Below, piece by piece: positions 36,302 to 45,253 of a stretch of DNA of 64,000 bases. The stretch's first letter is position 1, and each line of letters starts with the position of its first letter. Origin of the DNA: Methanothrix sp. Its GTDB lineage: Archaea; Halobacteriota; Methanosarcinia; Methanotrichales; Methanotrichaceae. Both the position numbers and the translations under genes were made by a program. Location of the stretch: the NCBI GenBank assembly GCA_029907715.1, contig JARYLI010000003.1:1-64000 (forward strand), read 5' to 3'. Below the pieces are notes generated by a model, which was not told the DNA's origin, did no database searches, and saw only the letters and a program-made list of their open reading frames with translations.

Positions 36302-38090
36302 AAGGTATCAGGCATCTCGGCCCATCACCGATCAGATCGGCTCTGCCCGCAGAGATCAACCCCTCCCTTACGAGCTTGCGGTTCTCTGGAAGCCAGTACT
36401 GGAGCAGGGCCCTCTGGATCCTCTTCTCTCTGCCTCTGGGGATGTGGACAGGCTCCATTGTGAAGGGATCGAGCCCTGTGTGATACATCGCTGTGGAGAC
36501 AGTCATCGGCGTGGGCGTGAAGTCCTGGACCTGCTCAACCCTCATGTGATGGTCGCGCAGGTACTCCGCCAGCTCGATCATGTCCCTCACAGTGCATCCG
36601 GGATGGCCTGACATAAGGTACGGCACCACGTACTCCTCCATTCCGGATCTGCTCACCGAATGCTGGAATCGCTTCATGAATGCATCCAGGACCTCGACAG
36701 GAGGCTTGCGCATGCATCTCGTCACGCTCTTCGATACGTGCTCAGGCGCGATCTTCAGGTGGCCTGATATGTGCTCGCGGCAGAGCTCCTCCAGAAATAG
36801 ATCTCCATACTTCTCATCTCTCACAACAAGATCGTGGCGTATTCCAGAGCTGACGAAGACATGCCTGACGCCAGGTATCTCCTTTAGCCTTCGCAGCAGT
36901 TCAAGGTATCTTCTGTGGGATATCTCGATATTATCGCACTCTGGCGTGCATATTCTTCCGCACCCTCCCCGCTCCCACAGGGCACAAACCATGCCGTACA
37001 TGTCGGCTGTCGGTCCCCCCACATCCTGTATCACCCCCCTGAATCCGGGCATCTCAACCAGCCGCCGCGCCTCCTTGAGGATCGATTCTATGCTCCTGGA
37101 CTGCACAATGCGCCCCTGATGGTGTGTCAGCGCGCAGAAGCTGCAGGAGCCAAAGCACCCTCTGTGGCTTGTTATGGAGAACCTGACGCTCTCCAGCGCC
37201 GGCACGGGTTTTCTGTATAAAGGATGCTCCCTTCTGCTGTATGGCAGCTCGTATATCCTGTCGAGCTCCTCTGTTTTTAACGGCCTCGCGGGCGGGTTCT
37301 GGACTATGACCGTCTTTGGGTGGGGCTGCACAACGGCTCTGCCCCTGAACGGATCCTGCTCCATGTAGTGGAGCCTGAACGCCTCTGCGTACTTTCTCTT
37401 GTCAGAGGAGACCTCATCAAAAGACGGTATAACCGTGTACTCCTCATGCCTGGAGCTCTTCCACTCCTTAACGCTAATCCTGAAGACCGTGCCCTTAACA
37501 TCTCTGATCTCGTCGATCTTCTCCCCATTATTCAGCCTAGATGCCACCTCCACCACGGCCAGCTCTCCCATACCGAAGATGAGGAGATCTGCGGGCGCGT
37601 CTGCGAGGATAGATCTCCTCACAGAGTCCGACCAGTAGTCGTAATGCGCAAACCTCCGGAGGCTGGCCTCGATGCCGCCGAGCACTATCGGTTTCCGAGG
37701 GAATATCGAGTGAAGCCTGTCAGCGTAAACCAGAGTCGCTCGATCCGGCCTCCTGATCTCTCCCCCCGGAGAGTACACGTCGCTGCTTCTCCTCTTCAGA
37801 TTTGGAGTGAAGGCATTGACCATCGAGTCAACGTTTCCAGCGGTCACTCCGAAGAAGAGCCTCGGCTCTCCGAGGCGCTTGAAATCATCTGCCCTCCTCC
37901 AGTCGGGCTGCGGGATGATGCCCACCGTGAAACCGTGATCCCACAGAACCCTGCCGATGAGAGCTGCTCCGAAGGATGGATGATCCACATATGCATCGCC
38001 CGTGACAACAATCACATCGAGCTGATCTTCACCAAGCTCCTTCATCTCCTTCCTGGAGATCGGCAGGTAAACTGGCTGCTCCGGCATCAC
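36291..38090 (-). CDS. YgiQ family (UPF0313) radical SAM protein
   Basis: A 599-residue radical SAM protein. A B12-binding-like N-terminal region (residues about 20-230, with [20 protein letters not shown]) precedes the iron-sulfur motif [15 protein letters not shown] near residue 318. The family segments [22 protein letters not shown] and SGHPGC follow. UPF0313 enzymes are conserved but the reaction is not established. The C-terminus has the usual [18 protein letters not shown]. It is convergent with the SDH-family gene. Confidence 0.9.
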   Translation of the reverse strand: MMPEQPVYLPISRKEMKELGEDQLDVIVVTGDAYVDHPSFGAALIGRVLWDHGFTVGIIPQPDWRRADDFKRLGEPRLFFGVTAGNVDSMVNAFTPNLKRRSSDVYSPGGEIRRPDRATLVYADRLHSIFPRKPIVLGGIEASLRRFAHYDYWSDSVRRSILADAPADLLIFGMGELAVVEVASRLNNGEKIDEIRDVKGTVFRISVKEWKSSRHEEYTVIPSFDEVSSDKRKYAEAFRLHYMEQDPFRGRAVVQPHPKTVIVQNPPARPLKTEELDRIYELPYSRREHPLYRKPVPALESVRFSITSHRGCFGSCSFCALTHHQGRIVQSRSIESILKEARRLVEMPGFRGVIQDVGGPTADMYGMVCALWERGGCGRICTPECDNIEISHRRYLELLRRLKEIPGVRHVFVSSGIRHDLVVRDEKYGDLFLEELCREHISGHLKIAPEHVSKSVTRCMRKPPVEVLDAFMKRFQHSVSRSGMEEYVVPYLMSGHPGCTVRDMIELAEYLRDHHMRVEQVQDFTPTPMTVSTAMYHTGLDPFTMEPVHIPRGREKRIQRALLQYWLPENRKLVREGLISAGRADLIGDGPRCLIPSNP

Positions 38091-38132
38091 ATACCAGAGC
38101 GTCAGCCGGGCTTAAAAAGGTGGGCCATAACC

Positions 38133-38248
38133 TGCTGTGTTGAATAATTGAGACCTGAAGGGTCGATAGCTATATATTTTTACTATAATTGTAATTTGTA
38201 TGATTTAGTTCTTTGCTATCGGATCCTCAAACATTATTCAACACAGCA
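38133..38248. mobile_element. MITE family 2, 116 bp
   Basis: The ends TGCTGTGTTGAATAAT (38133-38148) and ATTATTCAACACAGCA (38233-38248) are perfect 16-bp inverted repeats. Pairing continues inward imperfectly to GATAGC/GCTATC, with an AT-rich centre. The element is flanked by the perfect 8-bp direct repeat CCATAACC (38125-38132 and 38249-38256). There is no reading frame. Its sequence is unrelated to family 1. It lies between the start of the YgiQ gene and the trp promoter. Confidence 0.92.
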
Positions 38249-38256
38249 CCATAACC

Positions 38257-38457
38257 GCGCTCGCGTCATTGAGATCGACAGCATTTGACCCTGATTTTCA
38301 TGATCTGTTATGCCACTCAATGTCGATACCTAACATGCTGTTCAGTGGTTCGAGTCCACGACCACAGTTTCTTTCATGATCCTACAGAGCCCCATGAATC
38401 ACACTGTCTCCTGATTTGAAAATGCTCCCGTTATATTTTGGTCATTCCTACACAAAT
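38257..38457. other. gap before the trp promoter
   Basis: No gene is visible. The first 130 bases resemble 35237-35360. GTGGTTCGAGTCCAC at about 38347 looks like a tRNA T-arm, but no other tRNA arm can be drawn around it. A further TATA-like CCGTTATATTTTGG lies at about 38428-38441. Confidence 0.35.
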
Positions 38458-38494
38458 CTTATATATGATGTACTAATTTAGTCATCAAAGTACA
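38458..38494 (+). promoter_or_regulatory. trp operon promoter and TrpY-like operator
   Basis: CTTATATATG (38458-38467) is a strong TATA box. TGTACT (38469-38474) and AGTACA (38489-38494) form an inverted pair centred 20 bp, two helical turns, apart. They sit just downstream of the TATA box and over the expected transcription start. TrpY of Methanothermobacter binds TGTACA-type boxes in its trp promoter, so repression by a TrpY-like protein with tryptophan is likely. No trpY gene is in the window. Confidence 0.6.
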
Positions 38495-38516
38495 TTAATC
38501 TACAAAGGTGATCCTG

Positions 38517-39542
38517 TTGAACTATCTGACGAGGCTGATTGAGGGGCAGAATCTCACCATGGAGGAGTCTGGGTCTCTCCTGAGCGCGTTTTTCGATGGC
38601 GCCACGGACGCACAGATCGCCTCGGCTCTCACGGCTCTCAGGATGAAGGGCGAGACCGCCGAGGAGCTCGCTGGCATGGCGAAGAGGATGCGCGAGTCCG
38701 CGATTCGAATACAACCCAAAGTCTCTGGGACGCTGGTTGATACATGCGGGACAGGCGGGGACAGCATGAACACGATAAATGTGAGCACAGCGGCCGCGAT
38801 AGTTGCAGCCGCATGCGGCGTGCCGATCGCGAAGCACGGCAACTACGCTGTGAGCTCGCGATGTGGAAGCGCCAACGTCCTCGAGGCTCTGGGTGTCAAC
38901 ATCTCCTCCCCTCCGGAGGTGGTGGAGAGCATCATAGAGTCTGTCGGGATGGGATTCATGCTCGCCCCGCTCTTCCATCCAGCGATGAAGCGTGTCGCGC
39001 ACATCAGAAGGGAGATGGGGATCAGGACTGTTTTCAACATTCTGGGGCCCCTCACAAACCCGGCTGGAGCAGAGGCTCAGGTCGTGGGAGTCTACTCTCC
39101 AGCGCTCTGCGAGAAGATCGCAAACGTCCTGAAACTCCTCGGAACGAGACGGGCAATGGTTGTGCACGGCAGCGGTCTCGATGAGATATCCAACACTGGC
39201 ACCACCTTCGTCTCAGAGCTCTGCGAGGGGGCTGTGAGAAACTATGTTATAGATCCCAGGGATCTCGGATACCCGCTTGCAGACCTGAAGGATATCGCCG
39301 GAGGGACTCCTGAGGAGAATGCAGAGCGTCTTGTGAGGGTGCTCAAGGGCGAGAAGAGCAGAGCGAGGGATCTGGTGGCGATGAATGCAGGCGCAGCTGT
39401 GTACATCTCAGGAATGGCATCCACCCTCAGAGAGGGGTGTGCGATTGCAGAGTGCGCCATAAGCTCCGGGAGCGCGCTGGAGGCCCTGAAGACCCTGGTC
39501 GAGGAGAATGGGGATCCTGCAAGGCTCAGGAGATTCCTGTGA
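38517..39542 (+). CDS. trpD: anthranilate phosphoribosyltransferase
   Basis: A 341-residue enzyme joining anthranilate and PRPP. The family start is MNYLTRLIEG, the PRPP site is DTCGTGGDSMNTINVSTAAA near residue 77, followed by KHGNYAVSSRCGSANVLEALG and the anthranilate-site FHPAMKRVAHIRREMGIRT. GTG 38508 would add three residues, but AAAGGTGAT ends 5 bases before TTG 38517 and marks that as the start. First gene of trpDFEGC. Confidence 0.94.
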   Translation: MNYLTRLIEGQNLTMEESGSLLSAFFDGATDAQIASALTALRMKGETAEELAGMAKRMRESAIRIQPKVSGTLVDTCGTGGDSMNTINVSTAAAIVAAACGVPIAKHGNYAVSSRCGSANVLEALGVNISSPPEVVESIIESVGMGFMLAPLFHPAMKRVAHIRREMGIRTVFNILGPLTNPAGAEAQVVGVYSPALCEKIANVLKLLGTRRAMVVHGSGLDEISNTGTTFVSELCEGAVRNYVIDPRDLGYPLADLKDIAGGTPEENAERLVRVLKGEKSRARDLVAMNAGAAVYISGMASTLREGCAIAECAISSGSALEALKTLVEENGDPARLRRFL

Positions 39543-39570
39543 GCCGTCCGGAATTCCTCGGTGATCTTCA

Positions 39571-40197
39571 ATGACCAGGGTCAAGATCTGCGGGCTCACG
39601 GATGAGGATGAGCTGAGATGCGCGCTGAAAGCAGGCGCAGATGCTGTCGGATTCATAGTGGAGATAGAGCGGTCGAGGCATCGCCTCTCTGTGGATGAGG
39701 CCAGGGATCTGATAGAGATGGTTCCGCCGTTCACAGCAAGTGTCGCTGTGATCGAGCCGGATTGCGTGGAGGATGCTCTCCGGCTCGCCGGATGTCTTGA
39801 GAGCGACGCGCTTCAGATCCATGGTGGCATCTCTCTGGAGGAGATCGGGGAGATCAGAAGACGTGTTCCTCAGAGGATAATCGTCGCAGTGCCTCCCGGA
39901 TCCGAAAGAGCGTTGGAGATGAGCAGGGTTGCTGATGCTGTTCTCGTCGACACGCCAGTCTCCGGCGGTCTGGGAGGGTCCGGCAGGACGCACGACTGGT
40001 CTGTGACAGCGAGAATGAGATCGATGCTTCGCACTCCTCTGATACTGGCAGGCGGTCTGAGGCCGGAAAACATCGTTGACGCGATCGATGCGGTGAAACC
40101 GTATGCTGTTGATGTCTCCAGCGGCGTCGAGACGAATGGAAGAAAGGACCCGGCGAAGATCGAGGAGTTCGTGAGGAGGGTGAGATCCTGCCAGTGA
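39571..40197 (+). CDS. trpF: phosphoribosylanthranilate isomerase
   Basis: A 208-residue TIM barrel for the Amadori rearrangement step of tryptophan synthesis. The catalytic Cys is in RVKICGLTDEDEL at the N-terminus and the catalytic Asp in VLVDTP. The phosphate loop is LAGGLRPENI and VDVSSGVET closes the barrel. GGTGATC precedes the ATG by 4 bases. The last bases overlap trpE as GTGA, so translation is coupled. Confidence 0.93.
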   Translation: MTRVKICGLTDEDELRCALKAGADAVGFIVEIERSRHRLSVDEARDLIEMVPPFTASVAVIEPDCVEDALRLAGCLESDALQIHGGISLEEIGEIRRRVPQRIIVAVPPGSERALEMSRVADAVLVDTPVSGGLGGSGRTHDWSVTARMRSMLRTPLILAGGLRPENIVDAIDAVKPYAVDVSSGVETNGRKDPAKIEEFVRRVRSCQ

Positions 40198-41630
40198 CAT
40201 ATCCTGTTCTCATCGACGTAACAGACAAGATAAGCGTGGATGCGCCGCTCTCGCTCTACCTATCCCTGAGAGATCGACGGTATCCATACCTCCTGGAATC
40301 TGTTGAGAAATCGGGCCAGAGGGCCAGGTTCTCGTTCGTCGGCGCAGATCCATCCGCGGTTGTGAGATTGAAGAACAGGGAGATAGAGGTCGAGGTCTTC
40401 AACGGCGGGGAAGAGTTCCTGAGCCGGAGGCTATCACGATGTGCGGAGATCGAGGAGTCCAACCACAGGATAAGAGGATGGGTGCTTCCAGAGTTCGATA
40501 TGTTCGACGCTCTCAGAGCTGCAGTACCGTGCCCGAGATCTGATGAGAGGAACTTCTTCGGCAGGCAGGTGTTCCTCGGCGGCGGCATCGGATACATCGC
40601 ATATGATATGATCAAAGAACGTCTCGGGAAGGTCTCGACATCAGAAACTCCTGATGCGCAGTTCGCAATAGTAGAGAGCACCTTTATCTTCGATCATCTC
40701 ATGAGGAGGGTATACTTCGCGGTAGTTCCAATGCTCCCCGGCGCGAAGACGGATCTGATCGAAAGGATCGAGGGCGTTGACGAGTATCCGGAGAATTCTG
40801 AGCTCCGCGGGAGGGTTATACGCTCCGGTGATCCCGCGGAGTACATCGAGGCTGTTGTGGCCGCAAAGAAGCACATAATCGATGGCGACATATTCCAGGT
40901 GGTGCTAGCCCGGTCGACAGAAGTCGAATGCAGGGATACCATAGCGCTCTACAGAAACCTCAGGAGGATAAATCCCAGCCCGTACACGTACCTCTTCGAG
41001 TTCGGGGATCTCGGAATCGTGGGCGCATCTCCTGAGACTCTATTTAACACATACGCTGGAACCCTCAGGGTCAACCCGATCGCGGGAACGTGTCCCAGGG
41101 GGAGAACCCCCGAGGAGGATGAGGCCCTGGCGAGGGCGATGCTGAACGACGAGAAGGAGAGGGCCGAGCATGTGATGCTCGTGGATCTAGGAAGGAATGA
41201 CGTCAGGAGTGTGTGCAGGGCTGGAAGTGTGAGGGTCGAGGACTTCATGTCTGTTTTGAGATACTCCCATGTCCAGCACATAGAGACCACGGTCTCGGGA
41301 TTGCTGAGAGATGAGTGCGACCAGTTCGATGCTGCACGTGCAGTATTTCCAGCAGGAACTCTCTCAGGTGCGCCGAAGATGAGAGCCATGGAGATCATCG
41401 ATGATCTGGAGAAAGAGCCGCGTGGCATCTACGGCGGAGGTATAGGATACTTCTCGGCTGACGGCAGCGCAGACTTCGCGATAGCCATAAGGAGCATCAT
41501 CCTGAAGGATGGCATCGCGAGGATACAGGCTGGCGCTGGAATAGTCGCAGACTCAGAGCCGGAGAGGGAGCTGGCGGAGACGGAGAGAAAGATGGGCGCG
41601 ATGAAGCGGGCGCTGGGGGTGATCGATTGA
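40194..41630 (+). CDS. trpE: anthranilate synthase component I
   Basis: A 478-residue chorismate-binding enzyme. The N-terminal feedback region includes PYLLESVEKSGQRARFSFVG, the LLES-type tryptophan-binding site. The catalytic domain shows GDIFQVVLARS, NPSPYTYLFEFGDLGIVGASPE, IAGTCPRGRTPEEDEA, FPAGTLSGAPKMRAMEIID and IQAGAGIVADSEPERE. It works with TrpG, whose gene overlaps by four bases (TTGA). It starts with GTG. Confidence 0.95.
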   Translation: MTYPVLIDVTDKISVDAPLSLYLSLRDRRYPYLLESVEKSGQRARFSFVGADPSAVVRLKNREIEVEVFNGGEEFLSRRLSRCAEIEESNHRIRGWVLPEFDMFDALRAAVPCPRSDERNFFGRQVFLGGGIGYIAYDMIKERLGKVSTSETPDAQFAIVESTFIFDHLMRRVYFAVVPMLPGAKTDLIERIEGVDEYPENSELRGRVIRSGDPAEYIEAVVAAKKHIIDGDIFQVVLARSTEVECRDTIALYRNLRRINPSPYTYLFEFGDLGIVGASPETLFNTYAGTLRVNPIAGTCPRGRTPEEDEALARAMLNDEKERAEHVMLVDLGRNDVRSVCRAGSVRVEDFMSVLRYSHVQHIETTVSGLLRDECDQFDAARAVFPAGTLSGAPKMRAMEIIDDLEKEPRGIYGGGIGYFSADGSADFAIAIRSIILKDGIARIQAGAGIVADSEPERELAETERKMGAMKRALGVID

Positions 41631-42274
41631 GCCGGACGATCCTCTTCGTGGACAACCAGGACTCGTTCGTATGGAACCTGGTGGACTACGTATCGCAGCT
41701 CTACCCTGATACGCTGGTCGTACCGAACCGGATATCTCTGAGGGATGTGAGGGATATAGACCCGGCGGGCATCGTGATATCCCCGGGCCCAGGGCATCCG
41801 GCGAACCCGAGGGATACAGGGAACTGCATCGAGATAATAAGATCGTTCGGATCATCAGGCGTGCCAGTACTCGGCGTCTGTCTAGGCCATCAGGCGATCA
41901 ACATCGCATTTGGAGGAAGCATATCCCACACAAGGCCTTTACATGGGAAGGTCTCCAGGATAATCCACGATGGTCAGGGTGTGTTCAGAGGCATCGAGTC
42001 TCCCATAATCGGAGGGAGATACCACTCCCTGGCGGTGAAGACTCTGGCGCCTGATCTTGTGATATCTGCGGTGAGCGATGATGGGGTGGTGATGGCGATA
42101 AGGCACCGGAACCTCAGGATAGAGGGGCTCCAGTTCCATCCGGAGTCTGTTCTCACACCATGCGGAATGAAGATCATATCGAACTGGGTGGAGGTGGTGG
42201 AGGATGCATCCGCTAATAGAGGGAATACTGAGCGCGACAGAGCTCCGAATGGCTGGAGTGAAACAGTCGTTTGA
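41627..42274 (+). CDS. trpG: anthranilate synthase component II (glutaminase)
   Basis: A 215-residue class I glutamine amidotransferase that gives ammonia to TrpE. DNQDSFVWNLVDYV is at the start, the nucleophile Cys is in VLGVCLGHQAIN near residue 84, and the His-Glu pair is in LQFHPESVLT near residue 170. The start is TTG, overlapping the trpE stop. The last 24 codons run over the start of trpC (71-base overlap) and add a polar tail that other TrpG proteins lack. That tail may be functionally neutral. Confidence 0.94.
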   Translation: MSRTILFVDNQDSFVWNLVDYVSQLYPDTLVVPNRISLRDVRDIDPAGIVISPGPGHPANPRDTGNCIEIIRSFGSSGVPVLGVCLGHQAINIAFGGSISHTRPLHGKVSRIIHDGQGVFRGIESPIIGGRYHSLAVKTLAPDLVISAVSDDGVVMAIRHRNLRIEGLQFHPESVLTPCGMKIISNWVEVVEDASANRGNTERDRAPNGWSETVV

Positions 42275-42959
42275 TAGCCTGGAATCCAGGGATCTCATAG
42301 GCTCCGCCATGTCTGCGAGACGGAAAGGCCTGATACCTGTGATAGCAGAGATAAAGCCGCGGGCGATATCCAGGCCCCTCAGAGCTGGCGAGGCAGGTGA
42401 GATTGCGAGGCTCTACGAGAGCATGGGCGCATGCGGCATCTCAGTTCTCACAGAGCCCACTTACTTCCTCGGCTCGATATCATCCCTGGAGGAGGCCAGA
42501 ACCTCCACATCCATTCCGGTTCTCAGGAAGGATTTCATCATAGACAGAAAACAGATCCGCGAGGCTGAGGCGGATCTGGTGCTGCTGATCGCGTCCATAG
42601 CAGATATCGAGGAGCTCATAGAGGATGTCAGGGCAGCCGGAATGGAGCCTCTGGTGGAGGTTCATGATGAGGAGGAGCTTGATAGAGCCGCGGATGCCGG
42701 CGCCCTGGTGGTTGGAATAAACAACAGGGATCTCAGAACTCTCGAGGTTGATCTGAGAAGGTTCGAGTCCCTCGGTCCTCTTGCGAGGGATCTCGGCCTC
42801 TTCACGGTCGCCGAGAGCGGGGTGAGATCGAGAGATGATGCGATGAGAATGATGAGCGCAGGTGCTGATGCTCTGCTCATCGGGACCTCGATAATGAAAA
42901 ACCCCGCTCTGCTTGGGGAGATAACTGGAATCGATATCAAGGGCGGACAGGCAATCTGA
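42204..42959 (+). CDS. trpC: indole-3-glycerol phosphate synthase
   Basis: A 251-residue TIM barrel forming indole glycerol phosphate. IAEIKPRAIS (Glu and Lys), RKDFIIDRKQI (catalytic Lys), EVHDEEEL (Glu), GINNRDL and VAESGVRSRDD are the family motifs. GTGGAGG and GGAGGTGG stand just before ATG 42204, deep inside trpG. It is the last gene of the operon. TrpB and TrpA, needed to finish tryptophan, are encoded elsewhere. Confidence 0.93.
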   Translation: MHPLIEGILSATELRMAGVKQSFDSLESRDLIGSAMSARRKGLIPVIAEIKPRAISRPLRAGEAGEIARLYESMGACGISVLTEPTYFLGSISSLEEARTSTSIPVLRKDFIIDRKQIREAEADLVLLIASIADIEELIEDVRAAGMEPLVEVHDEEELDRAADAGALVVGINNRDLRTLEVDLRRFESLGPLARDLGLFTVAESGVRSRDDAMRMMSAGADALLIGTSIMKNPALLGEITGIDIKGGQAI

Positions 42960-42963
42960 TGTT

Positions 42964-43078
42964 CGCTCTTATCCATGATGACCTGCCCGTAGAGGCGCCG
43001 GTACTGCTATGCGCGCCCTGCGGATGAGTTGCGACCGGCAACCAGATCTCATGTACAATCTGCTGATGCGAAATGCCT
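42964..43078 (-). mobile_element. MITE family 1, copy R6 (degenerate)
   Basis: Four bases after the trpC stop the sequence CGCTCTTATCC begins an inverted copy of the family. Its reverse complement gives GCGCATAGCA, GGCGCCTCTACGGGCAGGTCATC and GGATAAGAGCG. Further on, GGCAACCAGAT and ATGTACA match copy R4. The far end has decayed and no target duplication remains. It may contribute the 3' end of the trp mRNA. Confidence 0.7.
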
Positions 43079-43118
43079 TTGTGACGGCTGAGCGTTCCAG
43101 GGAGGGCATGGCCAAAGG

Positions 43119-43127
43119 ATTTTTAAA
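43119..43127 (+). promoter_or_regulatory. TATA box of the flavoprotein gene
   Basis: AAAGGATTTTTAAACGC lies about 30 bases before ATG 43153, which leaves almost no leader. GAGAGGCC just before the ATG could serve only if the start is slightly upstream. Confidence 0.5.
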
Positions 43128-43152
43128 CGCAGCTGGTGCGTAGTGAGAGGCC

Positions 43153-44229
43153 ATGCGAAGCTCGCCCAGACTTGTGATCGTTGGAGGCGGAATAGCTGGA
43201 GCGGAGCTCATCAGGCTGCTGGCCAATACAGGCTTTGAGATATCGCTCATAGAGCCGAAGCACCAGATCGAGTGCCAGGCTCTCTACCCCGACTATCTCG
43301 CGGGTCTGGTCGGCATCGACGATATGATCGCCCCGCTGGACGATTTCTGCGAGCGCTCCGGCGCCATTCACATCAGCGAGCGCGCGCTTGATCTCGACGA
43401 TGGGGCTGTTGTCTGCCAGAGATCGCGAGTTGAATATGATATTCTGGTTATCGCAGTGGGGGCTGAGCAGAACTTTTACGGCGTGAAGGGCTCGGAGAAT
43501 GCGTTTTCTGTGAACACATTTGAGGGAACGCTGCATGCCAGAGAGTTCATAGAGCGCGAGAGCCCGGACAGGATAATGGTCGTCGGCTCCGGCCTCACCG
43601 GCGTGGAGGTCGCATCAGTCCTCGCCGATTCCCTGGAGTCCAGCATATACATAGTGGAGATGCAGGACCGGATACTCCCACAGTTCCCTGAGAGGATCTC
43701 CAGACTGGTGGAGAGGATGCTCTTTGAGAGGGGTGTGAGCATGCTCACATCCACTCAGGTCTCTGAGATACAGAGGGACAGCATAACATTCGCGGATGGC
43801 ACAACACTGGACTGCGACATGACCATATGGACGACGGGCATAAAGCCGACGCAGTTCGCGGAGAATCTCAGGCTCCCTAAGAAGCGTGGCTGGCTTCTGA
43901 CAGACCCGTATCTGCGCGCCCAGGACGATGTCTTCGCGATAGGGGACTGCGCCTGGGTCGAGATCGACCAGAAGCTCGCGACCAAGACAGGCATCGAGGC
44001 TGAGAGGCAGGCGAAGCACATGGCAGAGAACCTGAAAAGGATGATCCGGAGGAGGCCGCTGACACAGTACTCGATACTCGCATGCACCGAGAACCCTGTT
44101 GCACTCATCTCAACAGGCTGCGGCAGGGCCGTGGGAGTATACGGGAGAACCTGCATAACAATTCCCGCAAGGCTTCTGAGAGCCGTGAAGATATGGATTG
44201 ATAAATCGATAGTCAGCAGATACAGGTGA
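43153..44229 (+). CDS. NADH dehydrogenase-like FAD/NAD(P) oxidoreductase
   Basis: A 358-residue two-dinucleotide-binding flavoprotein like type II NADH dehydrogenase. FAD site LVIVGGGIAGAELIRLL is at the N-terminus, the NAD site is MVVGSGLTGVEVASVL near residue 144, the ATG-like WTTGIKP is near residue 230, and the FAD-ribityl site is DDVFAIGDCAW near residue 260. It lacks the redox CxxC of disulfide reductases. The C-terminus (residues about 315-358) is amphipathic and basic, which may attach it to the membrane. Electron donor and acceptor in a methanogen are unknown. Confidence 0.85.
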   Translation: MRSSPRLVIVGGGIAGAELIRLLANTGFEISLIEPKHQIECQALYPDYLAGLVGIDDMIAPLDDFCERSGAIHISERALDLDDGAVVCQRSRVEYDILVIAVGAEQNFYGVKGSENAFSVNTFEGTLHAREFIERESPDRIMVVGSGLTGVEVASVLADSLESSIYIVEMQDRILPQFPERISRLVERMLFERGVSMLTSTQVSEIQRDSITFADGTTLDCDMTIWTTGIKPTQFAENLRLPKKRGWLLTDPYLRAQDDVFAIGDCAWVEIDQKLATKTGIEAERQAKHMAENLKRMIRRRPLTQYSILACTENPVALISTGCGRAVGVYGRTCITIPARLLRAVKIWIDKSIVSRYR

Positions 44230-44300
44230 CACAGCCTGTCTCGAACAGCTCAATGGCTCTGCTGCGACCGCCACGAACAGGATGCTGGAGAAGTCTGGAC

Positions 44301-44409
44301 AGACTGATCGCGGCGTTCAGCGATACGATCGCGCGTCGGGTTCTCGAGAGCGTTCACTTGCGAACTGAATACAGACTGAGCGTGGCGCTAAGCGATACGA
44401 TTGCGCGAC
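44301..44409 (+). repeat. two direct 37-bp repeats, 72 bases apart
   Basis: AGACTGATCGCGGCG...GCGATACGATCGCGCGTC (44301-44337) recurs as AGACTGAGCGTGGCG...GCGATACGATTGCGCGAC (44373-44409), about 31 of 37 bases identical. They fill the 324-base gap after the flavoprotein gene along with the next gene's promoter (GCTTTTAAATCC near 44495-44507). No function is evident. Confidence 0.5.
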
Positions 44410-44553
44410 CTGAAAATGGCGCCCGCCTGAGAACATCTGAAGTGCGGTGCTGATTCTTGCGCACATCCGGCAAATTATGAGCATATCCAGAAATGCTTTT
44501 AAATCCTCCCGCCATTCTCATTCGATCTGGGGGAAACATGGGGTGAATCCTGA

Positions 44554-45249
44554 ATGAAAATTGGTTTTGGTTTTGCGATCGCAGTGCTGGCGGTCATGGC
44601 TGCAGCCAGCGCTGCGGATGAGAACAGGTCGTGGCTCGCGGATGATATGCTCGAGACGTACCATGAGGGTACGCTGAACTTCCTCGAGGACCCAACTGGC
44701 GCAGGCCTCTCAGTCTACGATAACTATGTCTTCTACGTCAAGGGCTCCACATACTTCAGATCGAAGTGGAAGACCCCACCGAACCTGCCACCTGACAGGA
44801 GCTGGGCATGGGGCTCGGGAAATGTCGGTGGATGGGCGTACACTCCTGAGGGGACGTTTATAAGGTTCGAGATGGTATCGCCACCCTCCTACGTCTACAT
44901 CGGTGGCACTCCTGTGCCCTATACGACATATGTATCAGCGCCTCTCTACACGGAGAGCAACCATCTCTACATTCACGGCGCTGATAGCCTGACAAGATAC
45001 GTGAAGGCTCCTGCCGGCTCGAGCGTGTGGCTTCTCGCCTATACAAAGACAGCAGGCATGGCCGATGTGTATAAAGTATCCCCTGATTTGAAGGTCTCTG
45101 TGAATCGTGTGGTCATGCCGGCCGGACACAGCCACATGTCACTGAACATAACAGATCCAGGAAGGTACCTGGTCAGCTTTGTGAAGGACAGCATACCCAG
45201 CGAGACTGTCGTCATAGACGCGATCCCTGCTGGTGTGACCCTGAGCTGA
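44554..45249 (+). CDS. secreted hypothetical protein
   Basis: A 231-residue protein starting MKIGFGFAIAVLAVMAAASA, a classical signal peptide with cleavage near residue 20. The mature part is rich in aromatic residues and Pro, with a repeated Tyr/Trp/Gly pattern (KWKTPPNLPPDRSWAWGSG) and beta-strand-like C-terminal half. I find no known domain. One NxT site is present. The TATA box GCTTTTAAATCC and GGGGTGAAT before the ATG support expression. It converges on the membrane protein gene with a 4-base gap. Confidence 0.75.
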   Translation: MKIGFGFAIAVLAVMAAASAADENRSWLADDMLETYHEGTLNFLEDPTGAGLSVYDNYVFYVKGSTYFRSKWKTPPNLPPDRSWAWGSGNVGGWAYTPEGTFIRFEMVSPPSYVYIGGTPVPYTTYVSAPLYTESNHLYIHGADSLTRYVKAPAGSSVWLLAYTKTAGMADVYKVSPDLKVSVNRVVMPAGHSHMSLNITDPGRYLVSFVKDSIPSETVVIDAIPAGVTLS

Positions 45250-45253
45250 TCCT

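Noticed and set aside
38335-38372. tRNA-like T-arm GTGGTTCGAGTCCAC followed by GACCA
   Set aside because: No acceptor, D or anticodon arm can be paired around it, and the T stem has only four pairs. It is not a tRNA gene, at most a chance match or remnant.
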